Under the pieces are notes generated by a model. That model did no database searches. It saw nothing but the letters and a program-made list of their open reading frames with translations, and was not told the DNA's origin. A DNA stretch of 64,000 bases from contig ML058405.1 of NCBI GenBank assembly GCA_003013855.2, forward strand, positions 2,601,976 through 2,665,975, read 5' to 3'. Every line of letters starts with the position of its first letter. The first letter of the stretch is position 1. Below, in pieces: positions 10,511 to 22,148 of this stretch. Both the position numbers and the translations under genes were made by a program. Source of the stretch: Liriodendron chinense (taxonomy: Eukaryota > Streptophyta > Magnoliopsida > Magnoliales > Magnoliaceae).

Positions 10511-12009
10511 GAGGACCCTCGCCGTTCCGCGCTCCCACACGACGTTCTCGTCCCTTTCCTTTCGGGAAAAGAAGAAGAGGTGCGTGAGTGCGAATCGCCG
10601 TTTGTGACACTGGCTTGCCTCGTTCTCGAGGGCTTTGTTTGGTTGTCGTGTTAAGCTGGATGTGTTTAAATGAGTTTATATAAGACCAGAGTCGCCATTA
10701 GCCAGTTACTTCGAATCTACAGTCGGCTAGACCCCGTAGAAACGTTAGAGAAGGGGATCCGAAGATTCCTTCCTCTAAAATGACTCCTTTTGATCTGCGG
10801 CCAGAGATTCGAGGTAAGGGATCACGGTTATAGGGTGGGAAGAGGTTAAGCACCCCATACACTGCCCGTACCGAAGTACGGTCTCTACTTCACATAATCG
10901 AACTAACACTTGAAAGTCTGTTTTAATCCTCGTACATTCTCATAGATGACATGATGCATGAATGCAGGTCTAAACAGTAAGAGTTTCTGATGGGCAGGTT
11001 CCACTAATAGGCAAGCCCAGAGCATACGCTCGAAATGACAGGTGCTTTATGCGGAATGCATGCTGTGTGTTTGAATGATCAAAGTGCTTGTAGTGATATG
11101 TACATGAATGCAGGTCTGAACAGTAAGAGTTTCTGATGGGCAGGTTCCACTAACAGGCAAGCCCAGAGCATACGCTCGAATTGACAGGTACTTTATGCGA
11201 GATGCATGCTGTGTGTTTGAATAATCAAAGTGCTTGCAGTGAAGCAGGGGGGTTGGAAGAAAAGTGAATGTTGCACTTATGCTAGATACGAATGAGATGA
11301 TGCTAGTAAGGAACAGCTAGATGGACGGAGGTATCGCAAGGATTGGCTTCGAGTGGCTGGATCAAGACTTGGATGGCTTGGGAGACTTGGGCCAGTGGTC
11401 AGGCTGGGCTGGACCAGGGCTAGACTCTCCTCACTCGGGCTCTCCTTGGTGGAGGAACAGGCTAAAGGGTGGAGAGGTGGACTCAGAGCTCTCGGACTGG
11501 AGAGAGGGGAAGTGGATGTCGAAATGGGAAGAGGCTAGGGTATTTATAGCAGTGGGCAGTGGCAGATTGCGTAAATAATTTTGGGTGGCCCCTTGGGGAC
11601 CGCCCGTAAGGACGCTCCTCGGTTTCCAGCTTGTGGTACGGTCATTTCTCGGGGCTGCTGTTTTGACTCGGTGGGTTAACTCGGTGAGTTGACTCAGCGG
11701 GTCGACTCGGTGTTTTGACTCGACGGGTTGACTCAGCGGGTTGACTCAACGGGTTAACTCAGCGGGTTGACTCAGTGGGTTGACTCAGTGAGTTTGACTT
11801 TTTTAGGATTTTTTTACTAGCTTTTCTTACGGGGGGTTTTTCAGGCTGATGTTTAGGGGTGGGTTGACTGGGTTCAGGATTGAGTAGGGCTATGGATTGG
11901 GGCTTACAAGGGTGAGTTTGGCTGAGTTTGGACTTGAGATTTGGGGGTATGGTCCTCCACTCATCCAGCTATCTCTACCAACAATGTAGCCGAAGGTGGG
12001 GTGTCTACA
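10511..12009 (-). mobile_element. 3' LTR of the Ogre-like element (1499 bp)
   Basis: Matches the other LTR at both ends (plus-strand start TGAGGACCCTCG, end GGTGTCTACA) but is 500 bp longer. The extra part includes a second copy of the AGGTCTGAACAGTAAGAG segment (10964-11040 repeated at 11112-11190) and the stretch to about 11690. A minus-strand TATA lies near 10678, and a TTGACTC array at 11661-11800. Confidence 0.85.
11661..11800. repeat. 13-14 bp tandem array GGGTTGACTCAGC in LTR U3
   Basis: About ten units with TTGACTC or TTAACTC cores. TTGAC is the W-box core bound by WRKY factors, and TGACTCA is the GCN4-type bZIP core. The same array occurs in the other LTR at 22811-22938. It lies upstream of the LTR TATA in element sense. 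Confidence 0.85.
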
Positions 12010-12024
12010 GATGCCCCTCTTTGG
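12010..12024 (-). promoter_or_regulatory. Polypurine tract of the Ogre-like element
   Basis: Minus strand reads CCAAAGAGGGGCATC immediately before the 3' LTR start TGTAGACACC. It would prime plus-strand DNA synthesis. Confidence 0.8.
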
Positions 12025-12094
12025 CAGAGGTTGCTTGCAACTAAATGCCAAAGCGAGTGGACACCCCACTTCTGACCCGGTCATTCATGGATCA

Positions 12095-12943
12095 TGGTCT
12101 GAAATCTTTGCTTGCCTTTGCATCTGTGCAAGTTGATCGTCTGGAAATCGATCACTCGCACATACCGCGGAAGTTTAGAGAAAACGTTGCGATTGTCCCT
12201 GCATGCGCTGCAACCTGGGTACCCAATCGCAACCCTTCCATTCTCGATCGGTACTAACATCGGAAAGGTACAGCAGAGCCTCTGCGTCGCTAGTCTTACG
12301 AGGTTACTGACCCTGAGACTGATTGTGATGTTTGATGTTTTCCCAGATCACTCTAAGAGTACTTGTTTCGCTTGACTGTCAAAGTGGTTAGATGCCCTGC
12401 GTCATGTAGTCTTACGGGATTCTACTACGCCGACTTGGACTCAATCAAGGTACTTCAGGCATCCACGCCTAGGTATGTGCGGGTGAACTCTTTCCACCCA
12501 ATCTGCTGGTTTTGATGCTTGGTTTGCAATTCATTCTTTCCTAGATTGTGGTCTGGAATCTTTGTTTGTCCTTTGTATCTAAGTCAGTTGATTGTTTGGA
12601 GATTGATAACTCGCACATACCGCGGGAGTTTGGAGAAAACATTGCGATTGTCCCTGCAGTTTGTTGCAACTTGGATACCCAATCGCAACCCTTCCATTCC
12701 TGATCGGTACTAACATCAGAAAGGTACAGCAGAGCCTCTGCGTCGCTAGTCTTACGAGGTTGCTGACCCTGAGACTGATTGTGTGATGTTTGATGTTTTC
12801 CCAGATCACTCCAGGAGTACTTGTTTCACTTGACTGTCAAAGTGGTTAGATGCCCTGCGTCATGTAGTCTTACGGGATTCTACTACGCTGACTTGGACTC
12901 AGTCAAGGTACTTCAGGCATCCACGCCTAGGTATGTGCGGGTG
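12095..12943. repeat. Two-copy tandem duplication, about 450-bp period
   Basis: 12095-12485 and 12546-12943 share long near-identical stretches (for example CACATACCGCGG, AGCAGAGCCTCTGCGTCGCT and TATGTGCGGGTG). It lies in the 3' untranslated region of the Ogre-like element. Confidence 0.88.
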
Positions 12944-14504
12944 GTCTTTTTTCACCCAGTCTGCTGATTTTGATACTTGGGTTACAATTCATCGTTTCCA
13001 CCTGTTCAAATGGTTTCTTTGACCGAGCCTTTTGGCTTTCATATTTTCGTATCTTGGCATGTGGTACGACCGCACTGACACTGGAGTTCAGTTCGACCGT
13101 ACTTTGAGTGCATTGGGTCCGATGGTCTCTGGGGAAACCGTGAGACATCGGATCTTATTTGATTTTTGCGTCGGCTCCTACCCAAAGATATGGAAGATCT
13201 CCTGGTGTTTTGGAGGCCGAGCGCCCTACTGGGAAAATGTTTTTGAATTTTTGAAAAGATACCCACTCTTCCTTGGGGTTTTTATTTGCAGATAGGAATA
13301 TTTTCTGTCTTTTTGAAATGGAAATCTGGTTTGCATGCGCCTCCACTAGGGATGCCTGTGGGGTCTTTGGCTAACCAGCTTTTATTTTGAAAGCAGGTAA
13401 ATATGATGATTGATGCGATGGGTGCTGATGCATGGGGATGCGTATGTGATGATGGATGCATGGCTTGGCTCATTCTTTTTCAGTTTGATGATTTTGCTTT
13501 TGCTGGAGATGCAGAGAATTTTGAGCTTATTGCTTGTAGGGTTGTGCTTCATTGGGGATTTTCTTTTTTATACGGGTGTTTGGTCAGCGGGTTGGTCAAG
13601 ATCCCGACCCGTGGTCGATTAGGTCCATCGTCCCAAGATGCTGTTTCTTTGCTAATGAGAATGTACGAGGATGTACTCTGACCTCAAGATGTTCTTCTGG
13701 GCATAAATGCGATTGAGACGGTGCTTGGTCGCGAGTTTTGGTCAAGATTCCAATTTGCGGGCGATTGGATCCGTCATCCCAAATTGTAAAGAGAGTGGAG
13801 TTTAAAACTCCTGAAGTGTAGTGCTGGGGGATAGTGACAATTTTTGTGATTTTTTGCAAATATTTGGTTTGAAAGTAAGGGAAATATTTTTTTGATTTTT
13901 GAAAAGGTGATTTTGCAATGTTTTGGTATTTTGTTGGATTTTTCTGAAATGCAAGGAAAAGGCATGGAATTTTCATCCATTTCCAGCTTCTACTGCTGGT
14001 AAGGCACCCGATCCATTTTATGTCAGCGAGCAAGACGAGTCTCACACAGTTAAGTGCCGTAGTTTTACATCTTCGGATGAGGGGATTTTGAGGGTTTTCA
14101 GTCAACACACCCACAGAGTTGCCTGTTCCTCATGTGCAATGCACATAGACCACGTATTGTCCGATGGACTCCTTCGGCCACAAAATGAGCCACATCCTTA
14201 CATTTCCCTTAGTCAATTCAGTTTGGGGCCTTACATTGCTCACAATTCCGTGAGGGTGCGCTCCACCTCCCAACAGCCTTAATCCCCTTCATGAGTTTTA
14301 GGAACAGGGAACATCCGTCAGATTCAACAGTGACTTCCAAATCAAGGTTGTCTATCACGGTGCGTTCAACGCGAACAGGATTGCGAGGTTCGCCCCGCCT
14401 CAGCCTTTACCTGTTTAAAAGATTCCGAACACCCGTACGATCAAGTGTCAGCCATGTATGGAACAGGTTAGGAAAGAAAGCCCCCGAGAAGTTAATCCCA
14501 GTGT
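12944..14504. other. Untranslated region of the Ogre-like element
   Basis: Only short open frames on both strands, none with a recognisable domain. It replaces the pol region that an autonomous Ogre would carry here. Confidence 0.5.
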
Positions 14505-15330
14505 AGTTTTAGGTCTTCGGACCGCTAATATGTACATGATGAAAATACATTCTTTTTGTGATTTTTTCGAAAATGTTCCAGGTCATCAGATCTTGGCCTG
14601 AACGGCTGGGATCGATGCTAGTTTTTATTAAAATCCCTCGGGATATTGATCCCGACGTAGTTTAAGGTCTTCGGACCACACTACTGTACAAAATAGGGCA
14701 AACGCTTTTTTTTTTGTTTTTTTTGAAAAATGTCCGAAGTCATCTGATCTTGATGTGAGCAAACAAGACCAATGCCGGTTTTTATTGAAAATCTCTCGGG
14801 ATGTCGATCTCGACGTAGTTTAAGGTCTTCGGACCCAAAACTGTACAAGAGAGTGCAGGAAATGCATATATATATTTTTATGATTTTTGAAACGTGTCTG
14901 GTGTCGTCGGATCTTGCTTCGGGCAATCAAGACCGAGCCGATTTTTATTGAAAATCTCTCGGGATGGCGATCCCGACGTAGTTTAAGGTCTTCGGACCCA
15001 AAATATGTACAAGCAGGACAAACACATTTTTTTTATTTTTGAAAAATGTCCGGTGTTAGCGGATCTTGATTCGAACGATCCAGATTGCTACCGGTTTTTA
15101 TTTAAAAAGTCCCTCGGGATCTTGATCCCGACGTAGTTTAAGGTCTTCGGACCATGAAACTGTACAAGCAAGGCAAGCACACATTTTTTTTTTTTTTGGA
15201 AAATGTCCGGTGTTAGCGGATCTTGATTCGAACAATCCAGACTGCTACTGGTTTTTATTTAAAAAAATCCCTCGGGATCTTGATCCCGACGTAGTTTAAG
15301 GTCTTCGGACCACAACTTTTATGGTTGGGC
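14505..15330. repeat. Tandem repeat, about 155-bp monomer, five full copies
   Basis: Each monomer starts GTAGTTTAAGGTCTTCGGACC and ends CTCGGGAT...GATCCCGAC. Starts are near 14505, 14656, 14814, 14978, 15132 and 15292 (the last partial). Each holds an A/T run and a GTCCGGTGTTAGCGGATCTTG-like core. Pea Ogre and relatives carry such tandem repeats between pol and the 3' LTR, and these can seed satellite DNA. Confidence 0.9.
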
Positions 15331-16950
15331 ATACTTACCTTACTTTGTTTAGCTTCTGATAGGGCTGATTGTGATTCGAATAGTCTAGATTGCTTGAATG
15401 GGCCATGTGGGCCCTTTCCAGACTTTAGCTTTACTTTGGAGCACCTATCCTTGATGTTTTGTGAGGCTAAGAAGGCTTTCCATGGTGCGGATGATAACTT
15501 GAACGGCTCAGATCGCTTGATCTGGCCTTGTGGGCCCACTTGATGATCAGATCTGGGATTCCGGCCTTCTTTCTTGACGATCAAGCCTTAGATCTTGGTA
15601 TTTCATGACTCATGCAAGCTTTTCTATGGTTTAGATCATGATGATCTAGTCTTTGAACGGCCTAGATTGCTTGTGGGCCCCTCTTGATCAATTTTCCTTC
15701 TCTTTGACCCGATCAGGCCCATGTTGGCCGCATGACTTCTTGATTGGATAGGTGGGGTACCTTCCAAATGATTTTGATCAACCTCAAACGAAATCTGGAG
15801 TGGATAAGGGCCTTGGGCGGCCCTCAGGGTGCCATCTGTTAATGTGGACTGTCAGCCTCACCTACCAACGACCATGGAGCCAATCCCGCGGAGAGAGAGG
15901 AAGTGCGTCCGTACGGGCGGCCCACAGCGGGCCGCCCAAGGCTCGCCTCTTGTGCGGTCTGGGCAGGTTCTGGTTCGGGCAGTGAGCATATTCTCCTGGC
16001 TGCTGTCTCCCTCATCCTTGTACCCGATTTTTCGATTCAGCCATGAATCTCTTCCTTGTCCCTTCTTTCCTTCTCTTTTTGTCTTCTTCTTGGTTTGTCT
16101 TTTCTTAAGCAATAGACGGTGGAGATTTAGGGGCTGTGGGGGCTGTCCATGGTGGGTCCCACACTTCAGAAAGTGTTGAAGGCTTTAATGATGGAGGGCT
16201 TTCTTTAATAGATGGTGGAGATGGAGCATTGAATAGGGGCATTAATGAGGGGCTAGGGATGGTGGTTGGTGGAGCTTTGAATGGCTCCATTAATGGTGGC
16301 ATGGCTGGATTTTCATATTTAAATGGGGCCTTGGATGTTGGGACTTTTGATGGTAGAGATAGGGCCTTGATAGACATTGGTGGGCTGATCTTGGACTTCC
16401 TTCTGGTACCTGTGAGGAGAGAAAGCACTTTATCAAAAGTGTTGAAGTATAGAAGCAGGGGGAGAGATACTTACCTTTTGGGGAAGATGACCAGGAGAAA
16501 GACACTCACGGAAGGTACCCCATTAGTTGACTGGACGTTTACTTTGGAAGTCTTGTAAGATTATTTTTTTTTTTGCATATATATGAACAAGAAAAAATGA
16601 TTTTTTTTAAATATATGTATGCAAATCATGCATGAAATGGAAATTTGTGCTAAGTACTTGTCTGTCTATGCGTGATTCAGATTTTTGCTTTTAGATGTAG
16701 GAATCAGAATATTTGACTCGGCCTGATGTCATACTCGATTTTCTTAATTATTCTCCAAGGGTCCTGGTCCCCTTAAGATAGTGTGCAATGGTATCCTACC
16801 CCTAGGATTTGGGCAGATCTTGAAAGAATTCTTGACTCATAGCCGCCATCCTTACTTCCGTTGAATCTTCATGTCGCTTGGATCTCTCATGTACCTGCCC
16901 TTTTTCTTTCTTTTTTTTTTCTTTTCTTTTCTTAGCCATTATTACCGGCA
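15331..16950. other. Untranslated region of the Ogre-like element
   Basis: No domain found. A Gly/Asn-rich frame (16136-16558 plus) and its Pro/Ser-rich complement (16105-16428 minus) reflect repeated GATGG/GGAGG sequence. I do not accept them as genes. Confidence 0.5.
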
Positions 16951-17160
16951 ACGCCCTTTCGGATTTTCGCTGCGTCCGGCTTACCCGTCATTTTTGCCCG
17001 TGGCGCCCTTTCGAGTTTTCACCACGTCACGGGTATTTGATCATGCCTGCCCCTTGGCAGCTATGCTGTTTTTACCCTCGGTGACCTTTCGAGTTTTCAC
17101 CAAGTCCGCGTGTGCCCACTGTTTTTACTCGGAGCGCCCTTTCGGGTTTTCACTCCGTCC
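16951..17160. repeat. Degenerate 55-75 bp tandem repeat (GCGCCCTTTCGAGTTTTCAC)
   Basis: Four diverged units near 16951, 17006, 17083 and 17137 share CCCTTTCGRGTTTTCACYNCGTC. A (CT)n tract (about 17396-17428), a C run (17458-17475) and several T runs follow. Confidence 0.75.
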
Positions 17161-17387
17161 TCTTTGTTTAGGAACACATCTCTTTTCTTTTCTTTTCTTT
17201 TCTTTTTTTTTTGAATTTTTTTTGGATAACTGCGGCGACCAGAGGTCAGGAATCCGTCGTTGCTGGCCGATGGTAACCTTTCGGCCCTTATCTTAAGTTA
17301 CAATGGCAGAGCTGTCGGCCTTAGCTACAAACCCTTCTGAGGTGGATGGATGGATAGATGTGTTTTTTTTTTTGCTAATTTTTTTCC

Positions 17388-17431
<44 letters not shown>

Positions 17432-18974
17432 ATTGTGTACCCCCCTTTTTTTTAACCACCCCCCCCCCCCCCCCTCCTTTTTTTGCAACATTCTTTTTTT
17501 TTTTTGCTCTTTTTTTCTTTGGCTTTTGAACCCTATATTTGGAACACTTATTGGTGGACGGGAAGGGATTCTCAGAGGTCGAAGCCTTGACCTCTTGACT
17601 TCAGCTCTACTAATGAACTCTTGATAAGGTTGGATTGACTTACCTGTGAAAGATTTTCACGTTATCGGCGTTGATTAGCTCAGGAAGATCCTTGCCCCTC
17701 AGGTTGGTGAGTCGAACGGTGCCTCCCAGAAGAACTTCTCTGATTCTCGGGGCTTGCCCCTTGAGTTTGACAAATGCGGCAGTGCTTGTTGTAAACCCGA
17801 TGTGACTTTTCTTTCTTTGGCATCATTCTTCATTAGCACTCATGTTGACGGGATTTTGAGTTGAACTCGTAGGTCTGTCTTCTGATTTTAAGTTTCTTGA
17901 GGAAGTCTTTCATCCTTAGATTTCGAAGGGCGTCCCATTGCCAATGTTGATAGCATGTGGGAACCCTTAATAATTAATGATGTCATTCTTCATGAGAATT
18001 ATCGAGCGAGATCAGAATATTACCTCCATCCACTTTGTGTTGTAATCGACTGCCCCAAGTATATGCGTATGACCGCTAGATGATGCCGAGTCGATCCTTC
18101 TGCTGATGTAGATACCTCATACAGGGAATAGCTGGAGCGTTATCAGGTTGTCGAGTTTCGAAGCACACACATGGATCCGATGTGCATGTTGCTAATACTT
18201 GAAGTGCTTTCTGACATGTTGGCAACAATCTGTCTTCATCGAGCCGTGAGGTTTCTTCGATCATTCTTCAAGTCGCACATTCCAGCATGGAATGCAAGCA
18301 TAGTCTTGGCAGCATCTTCTTGATAGGCTTGATGAGTTTTTGATCGAGTCTGGATAAGTCTTCATAGGACGTAAGATTGGGAAGTCATGACTTCAAAAAT
18401 TCGATCATTCTCTGCTTATTTTTCAGGGACAAGGATTCTCAATGCACACTTCTTTATGGGTCTCAGGAGATCCTAGTGTTATAATTTTGAAATTTTTCGA
18501 GATGACATTGGCTTTTGGTTCGAACTTTCGAGGAGACCCTCTAAGTTTGGGAGTCAGCTCATCATTTTCCACATCATTTGGCTTTGTCCAAACCCTTGAG
18601 TTTGAAGTACAACTCTAGATCGAAATCTTGTGAGTCAACTTCATACTCAAGTGCTTTGACAGACAGACTTGTCACTTTTATTGAAAAAGATTTTTTTTCA
18701 AAGATTTTCTAGTTTTTTGGAATTTTGTAAATATCTGGATTTTTTTGAACTTTTTGGACTTTCTGAAATTTTGAATTTTTTTTTTTAAATATTTAGTGTT
18801 TTGGGTTTTTGAATCTTCTGATTTTTTTTTTTTTGAAATTTTTTGTAAAGGACCCAAGTAAGATGGGGTTGTGAACCAGGTGTTGTCTGATTCGGCTCAG
18901 GGAGCCGAGCACTGTCGGCTTTTATTGGCCGTCATGGGGACTACAAACTTGTTACTGCCCTGCACTCCTTCCCC
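17161..18974. other. Untranslated region of the Ogre-like element between gag and repeats
   Basis: Low-complexity T-rich sequence at both ends. The middle (17600-18660) has no frame longer than about 60 codons and no pol motif on either strand. Confidence 0.5.
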
Positions 18975-21887
18975 TCAGGAGGCAAGGCCAGAGGGATCAG
19001 TAAGCCAATCCTCATCGTTGCACCCAAACATCATGATAGATCTGGAATTGGGCTCTGAGTCGATGTCGGATGCGATTTCTCCTGGCTCATCCCCAGTGTA
19101 TTGCAGCTCTTCGGGTTCATCTGGTTGAGGTGGGACCAGGACAGTAGTCCAGTCGATCGAGGGAAATTTCTGTCCCTTGCTTGAGTCTTCTTTGGGCAAC
19201 TCTATCAGACTCAATCTGCTCGCTTGATCATCGAAGGTGGAATCCAACCCATCATCAGGATAGATAATCCTTGCATTGATGAACTGGATTGGTGTGTAGA
19301 TGCAAAGATTGCCTTCTCCTTGAAGACCCCTTCTTCTTCTGATACTTTTGTGCTTTGGTTTCCTAATTTGAGTAGGCCGATATCGCAGTCTTTCTCTATC
19401 CACATTCTCTTGAACTCCCATGATTCGAGTCGAGTCTTGACATTCGAGCTGATAGTAGAAGGTTTGACGCTTGGCAGGAAGGAAGACGTAGTTCGATCCG
19501 ATGGGACATGCGCGAGGGAAGTACTTTGCATTGTGATGGTATGAGACCTCCCCATTAGAGCGTTGTACATCCATGACTGGGATGGTAGGCTCTCGAATGT
19601 TGGATGCTTCTACCATGGAAAATTGTTCGGGATCGGTAATGATGGTGATCGCCCTATCTCCGAAGATGTGCTTGACCCTTTGGTGAAGATTTAAAGAGAT
19701 GACACCGATTCTGTGAAACCAGGTCCGATCGGAAAGGAGATGGAATGAAGCTGAGATGTCCAAGACCTGAAGAGTAATAGTTGATGTTTTTGGACCGATC
19801 AGAACCTGGACATCAATCTCCCCTTCGACCTCCTCGATAGTGGCCACATAATTGAAGCTGGGCCTCAATTTTACTAGGGCATGTGGCATGCTGTCCAAGG
19901 AAGGGTCTTCTTCTTGGAGGATGATGGCTGAAGTAGAAGCTGAATAGAAAGGTGCGGCGGGCAAGTTGTGCCCCTGATTGCTTGATGGAGAGATGGGTAG
20001 GCTTTGCCCCTGGTAAGCTGGAGTGGGCAAGCTGTGCCCCTGACTGATTATTGCTGAGATGGGTGGGTTGTGCCCCTGGTTTGCTGATGCCGCGTTAGGG
20101 AGATTGTCCCCTTGGTTAACTGGGATGGGCGGAATGTGCCCATGGTTAGAAATGGGTGCGAAGAATGAATCAACTGAAGGTGCCCCTTGCATGATGATGG
20201 GCTCTGGGATCGAAATAGTTGAGGGTGCCCCTTGCAGGATGAGAGGTTCGAACTCTGAACTAGAGTTGATGGCCCGGATAAACTGGAGAGGAGGCTCTTC
20301 TTGGTTGATGAAAGCTGGATAGGTAGGAGGTGCAGAGACTGGATCAACTGGAGATGCCCCTTGCAGGATGAGGTGTTCTGAAACTGGACTAGTTTGGGGT
20401 GCCCCTTGCCAACCTTGATTAGGGAACTGTGAGTTCCATCTTGACTGTTGCTGTTGCTGCGGTTGTCCATGCTGAGGGAGGAATAGTGCACCTTCGGTAG
20501 AGGCAACAAGATCATCCTCTTCCATTGGATGGGAGATGGGAACACTATCATTATCGCTCTCGTATCCGGTAGGCTCACCTTCCACTATCAGTTGTACTAA
20601 AGAGGCCTGCTGAGGCCGCCAAGGGGAGATCATCTCAGCCCTTATTCCGGCTTCGACTTGTTCCCCGGCGCAGATGAGTTGGCTGAAGTTCGCATATGGA
20701 TATGAGACAAGGTATCCAGAGATACTTGAATTTGTCGAGTGGACGATCATGGAGATTTGTTCCTCGTCGTCGAGGGGAGTCTTCATTCTAGTAGCCATGG
20801 CCCGCCACCGTCCAACGTAAGCTGACAATGTTTCATCACTTCTTTGCCTGAGAGCTGCGAGGTCCGCTCTCCTGGGTGCCATGTTAAGATTGTATGCGAA
20901 CCTGTCGACGAAAGCCTGGGAGAGCTGCTCCCAGGTCCTGATGTGATGGCAGTCCAATGATGTGCATCAGTCTAGGGCATCGTCTTTCAGAGACTTTTGA
21001 AACAAACGGATCAACGCTCCGTCGTTGCTTGCCACAGCATCTAGCTCACCACAAAATGATCTCAAGTGGTCTATAGGACACCCTGTCCCATCATATCTTT
21101 TAAATTTTGGTACCTGAAAGCCTTGAGGTACCATTGCATCAGGAAATGGACAAAGATCTCTGAACTTAGTGGATGGAAGATCCACCCCTTGCTGCTTCTG
21201 CAACTTTCTCTTCATCTCTCGCATCTGTTCTCGGAGTTGCTCTATTTCGGAGGGACCAGATGAAGGAGATCTTGCCCCTTGCCAAGACTGAGATGGCCCC
21301 CTTTCATAATAATTGGTGTCATTGATGCTCTTATGATTCCTGCTTGAAGAAGGTTGGGCTTGATAATTACTCCCATTATAGGGACTTTGTTGGATTGGAG
21401 CTGAGAAGGGAGACTACAAAGAAATCCCAGTCACAGGAGAATATTGAAATTGGTTGGAACTCCCATTAGGAAGAGGATGTTGGAATTGGCTCGGAGTTCT
21501 GATTGTGGGATGTGACTGAAAATGGCTCTCATTTGCAGGAGGATATTGGAAGAAATACCCTGAGGTTGAGGGTTGTTCTGATTGAAGGCCCCTGTTAAGA
21601 GGGTATCGAAAGTCTTGAGTGATCCCTAGCGGTTGTGGTTGGGATGAACTAGAGGCCAGAAGGACCCGGCGTGGCTGCTGAGATTGCTGAACTGGGCCAA
21701 CCTGATTGTTGGTTGCTGCGATGGTTTGTGCTTGCATGAACTGCAGGAGCATTTCTTGCATTGCTCTCATTCCTTGTGCCAATTCTTGTATGATTGGGGT
21801 ATTATCAATGGGCTGTTGCGCTTGAGGTTGCGCTTCGGTCATCTCAAGAGTAGGGAAGAGATGAGTTTCTTCTTCGTGGTCGGACAT
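18975..21887 (-). pseudogene. Gag with protease remnant of the Ogre-like element, two nonsense codons
   Basis: One 971-codon frame runs from ATG 21887 to TGA 18975-18977. It starts MSDHEEETHLFPTLEM, is Gln/Pro-rich to about residue 220, then shows retroviral-gag-like capsid sequence (VPKFKRYDGTGCPIDHLRSF, TWEQLSQAFVDRFAYN). The last third resembles the C-terminal half of Tat protease (QVLDISASFHLLSDRTWFH) without the catalytic DTG half. A TAG ends residue 157, and a TGA sits at about residue 308, where relatives have Trp (DDALEW). Everything else stays open. Gag would package element RNA in cytoplasmic particles. The protease-like tail cannot be active. Confidence 0.85.
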
Positions 21888-22127
21888 GGCTTGCTGTGCC
21901 CAAGTGCGGATTATGCTGCGGAAGGGAAGTTGTTTCCGAACACGTTGAGCCCAAGGAGGCTCAATGGTGAGGACTATACTCTACTCTTTTTGGGTTTTAG
22001 GGTTTTCTATTTTTTTTGGGTTTTGGGTAGAATGTTATGCAGATGAGATTGTATGAGGACTAATGACTTTCAAGTATGGGAAGGATTCTGTTTTTCAAGT
22101 CGGATCACGAATAGTGGGACTAGCTCA

Positions 22128-22145
22128 TCCCCAGCAGAGTCGCCA
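22128..22145 (-). promoter_or_regulatory. Primer-binding site of the Ogre-like element
   Basis: Minus strand TGGCGACTCTGCTGGGGA, three bases after the 5' LTR. From memory this matches the tRNA-Arg primer site reported for Ogre-type elements. Confidence 0.8.
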
Positions 22146-22148
22146 TTC

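Noticed and set aside
13596..14114. 172-codon minus frame in the Ogre-like untranslated region
   Set aside because: No RT, RNase H or integrase motif; composition varies with tandem repeats, and no start context or homologue is apparent.
16105..16558. Overlapping Gly-rich (plus) and Pro-rich (minus) frames
   Set aside because: Complementary low-complexity composition in an untranslated region of the Ogre-like element.
19224..19544. Plus-strand frames antisense to gag (also 20059-20322, 21684-22046)
   Set aside because: Shadows of the long gag frame on the minus strand.
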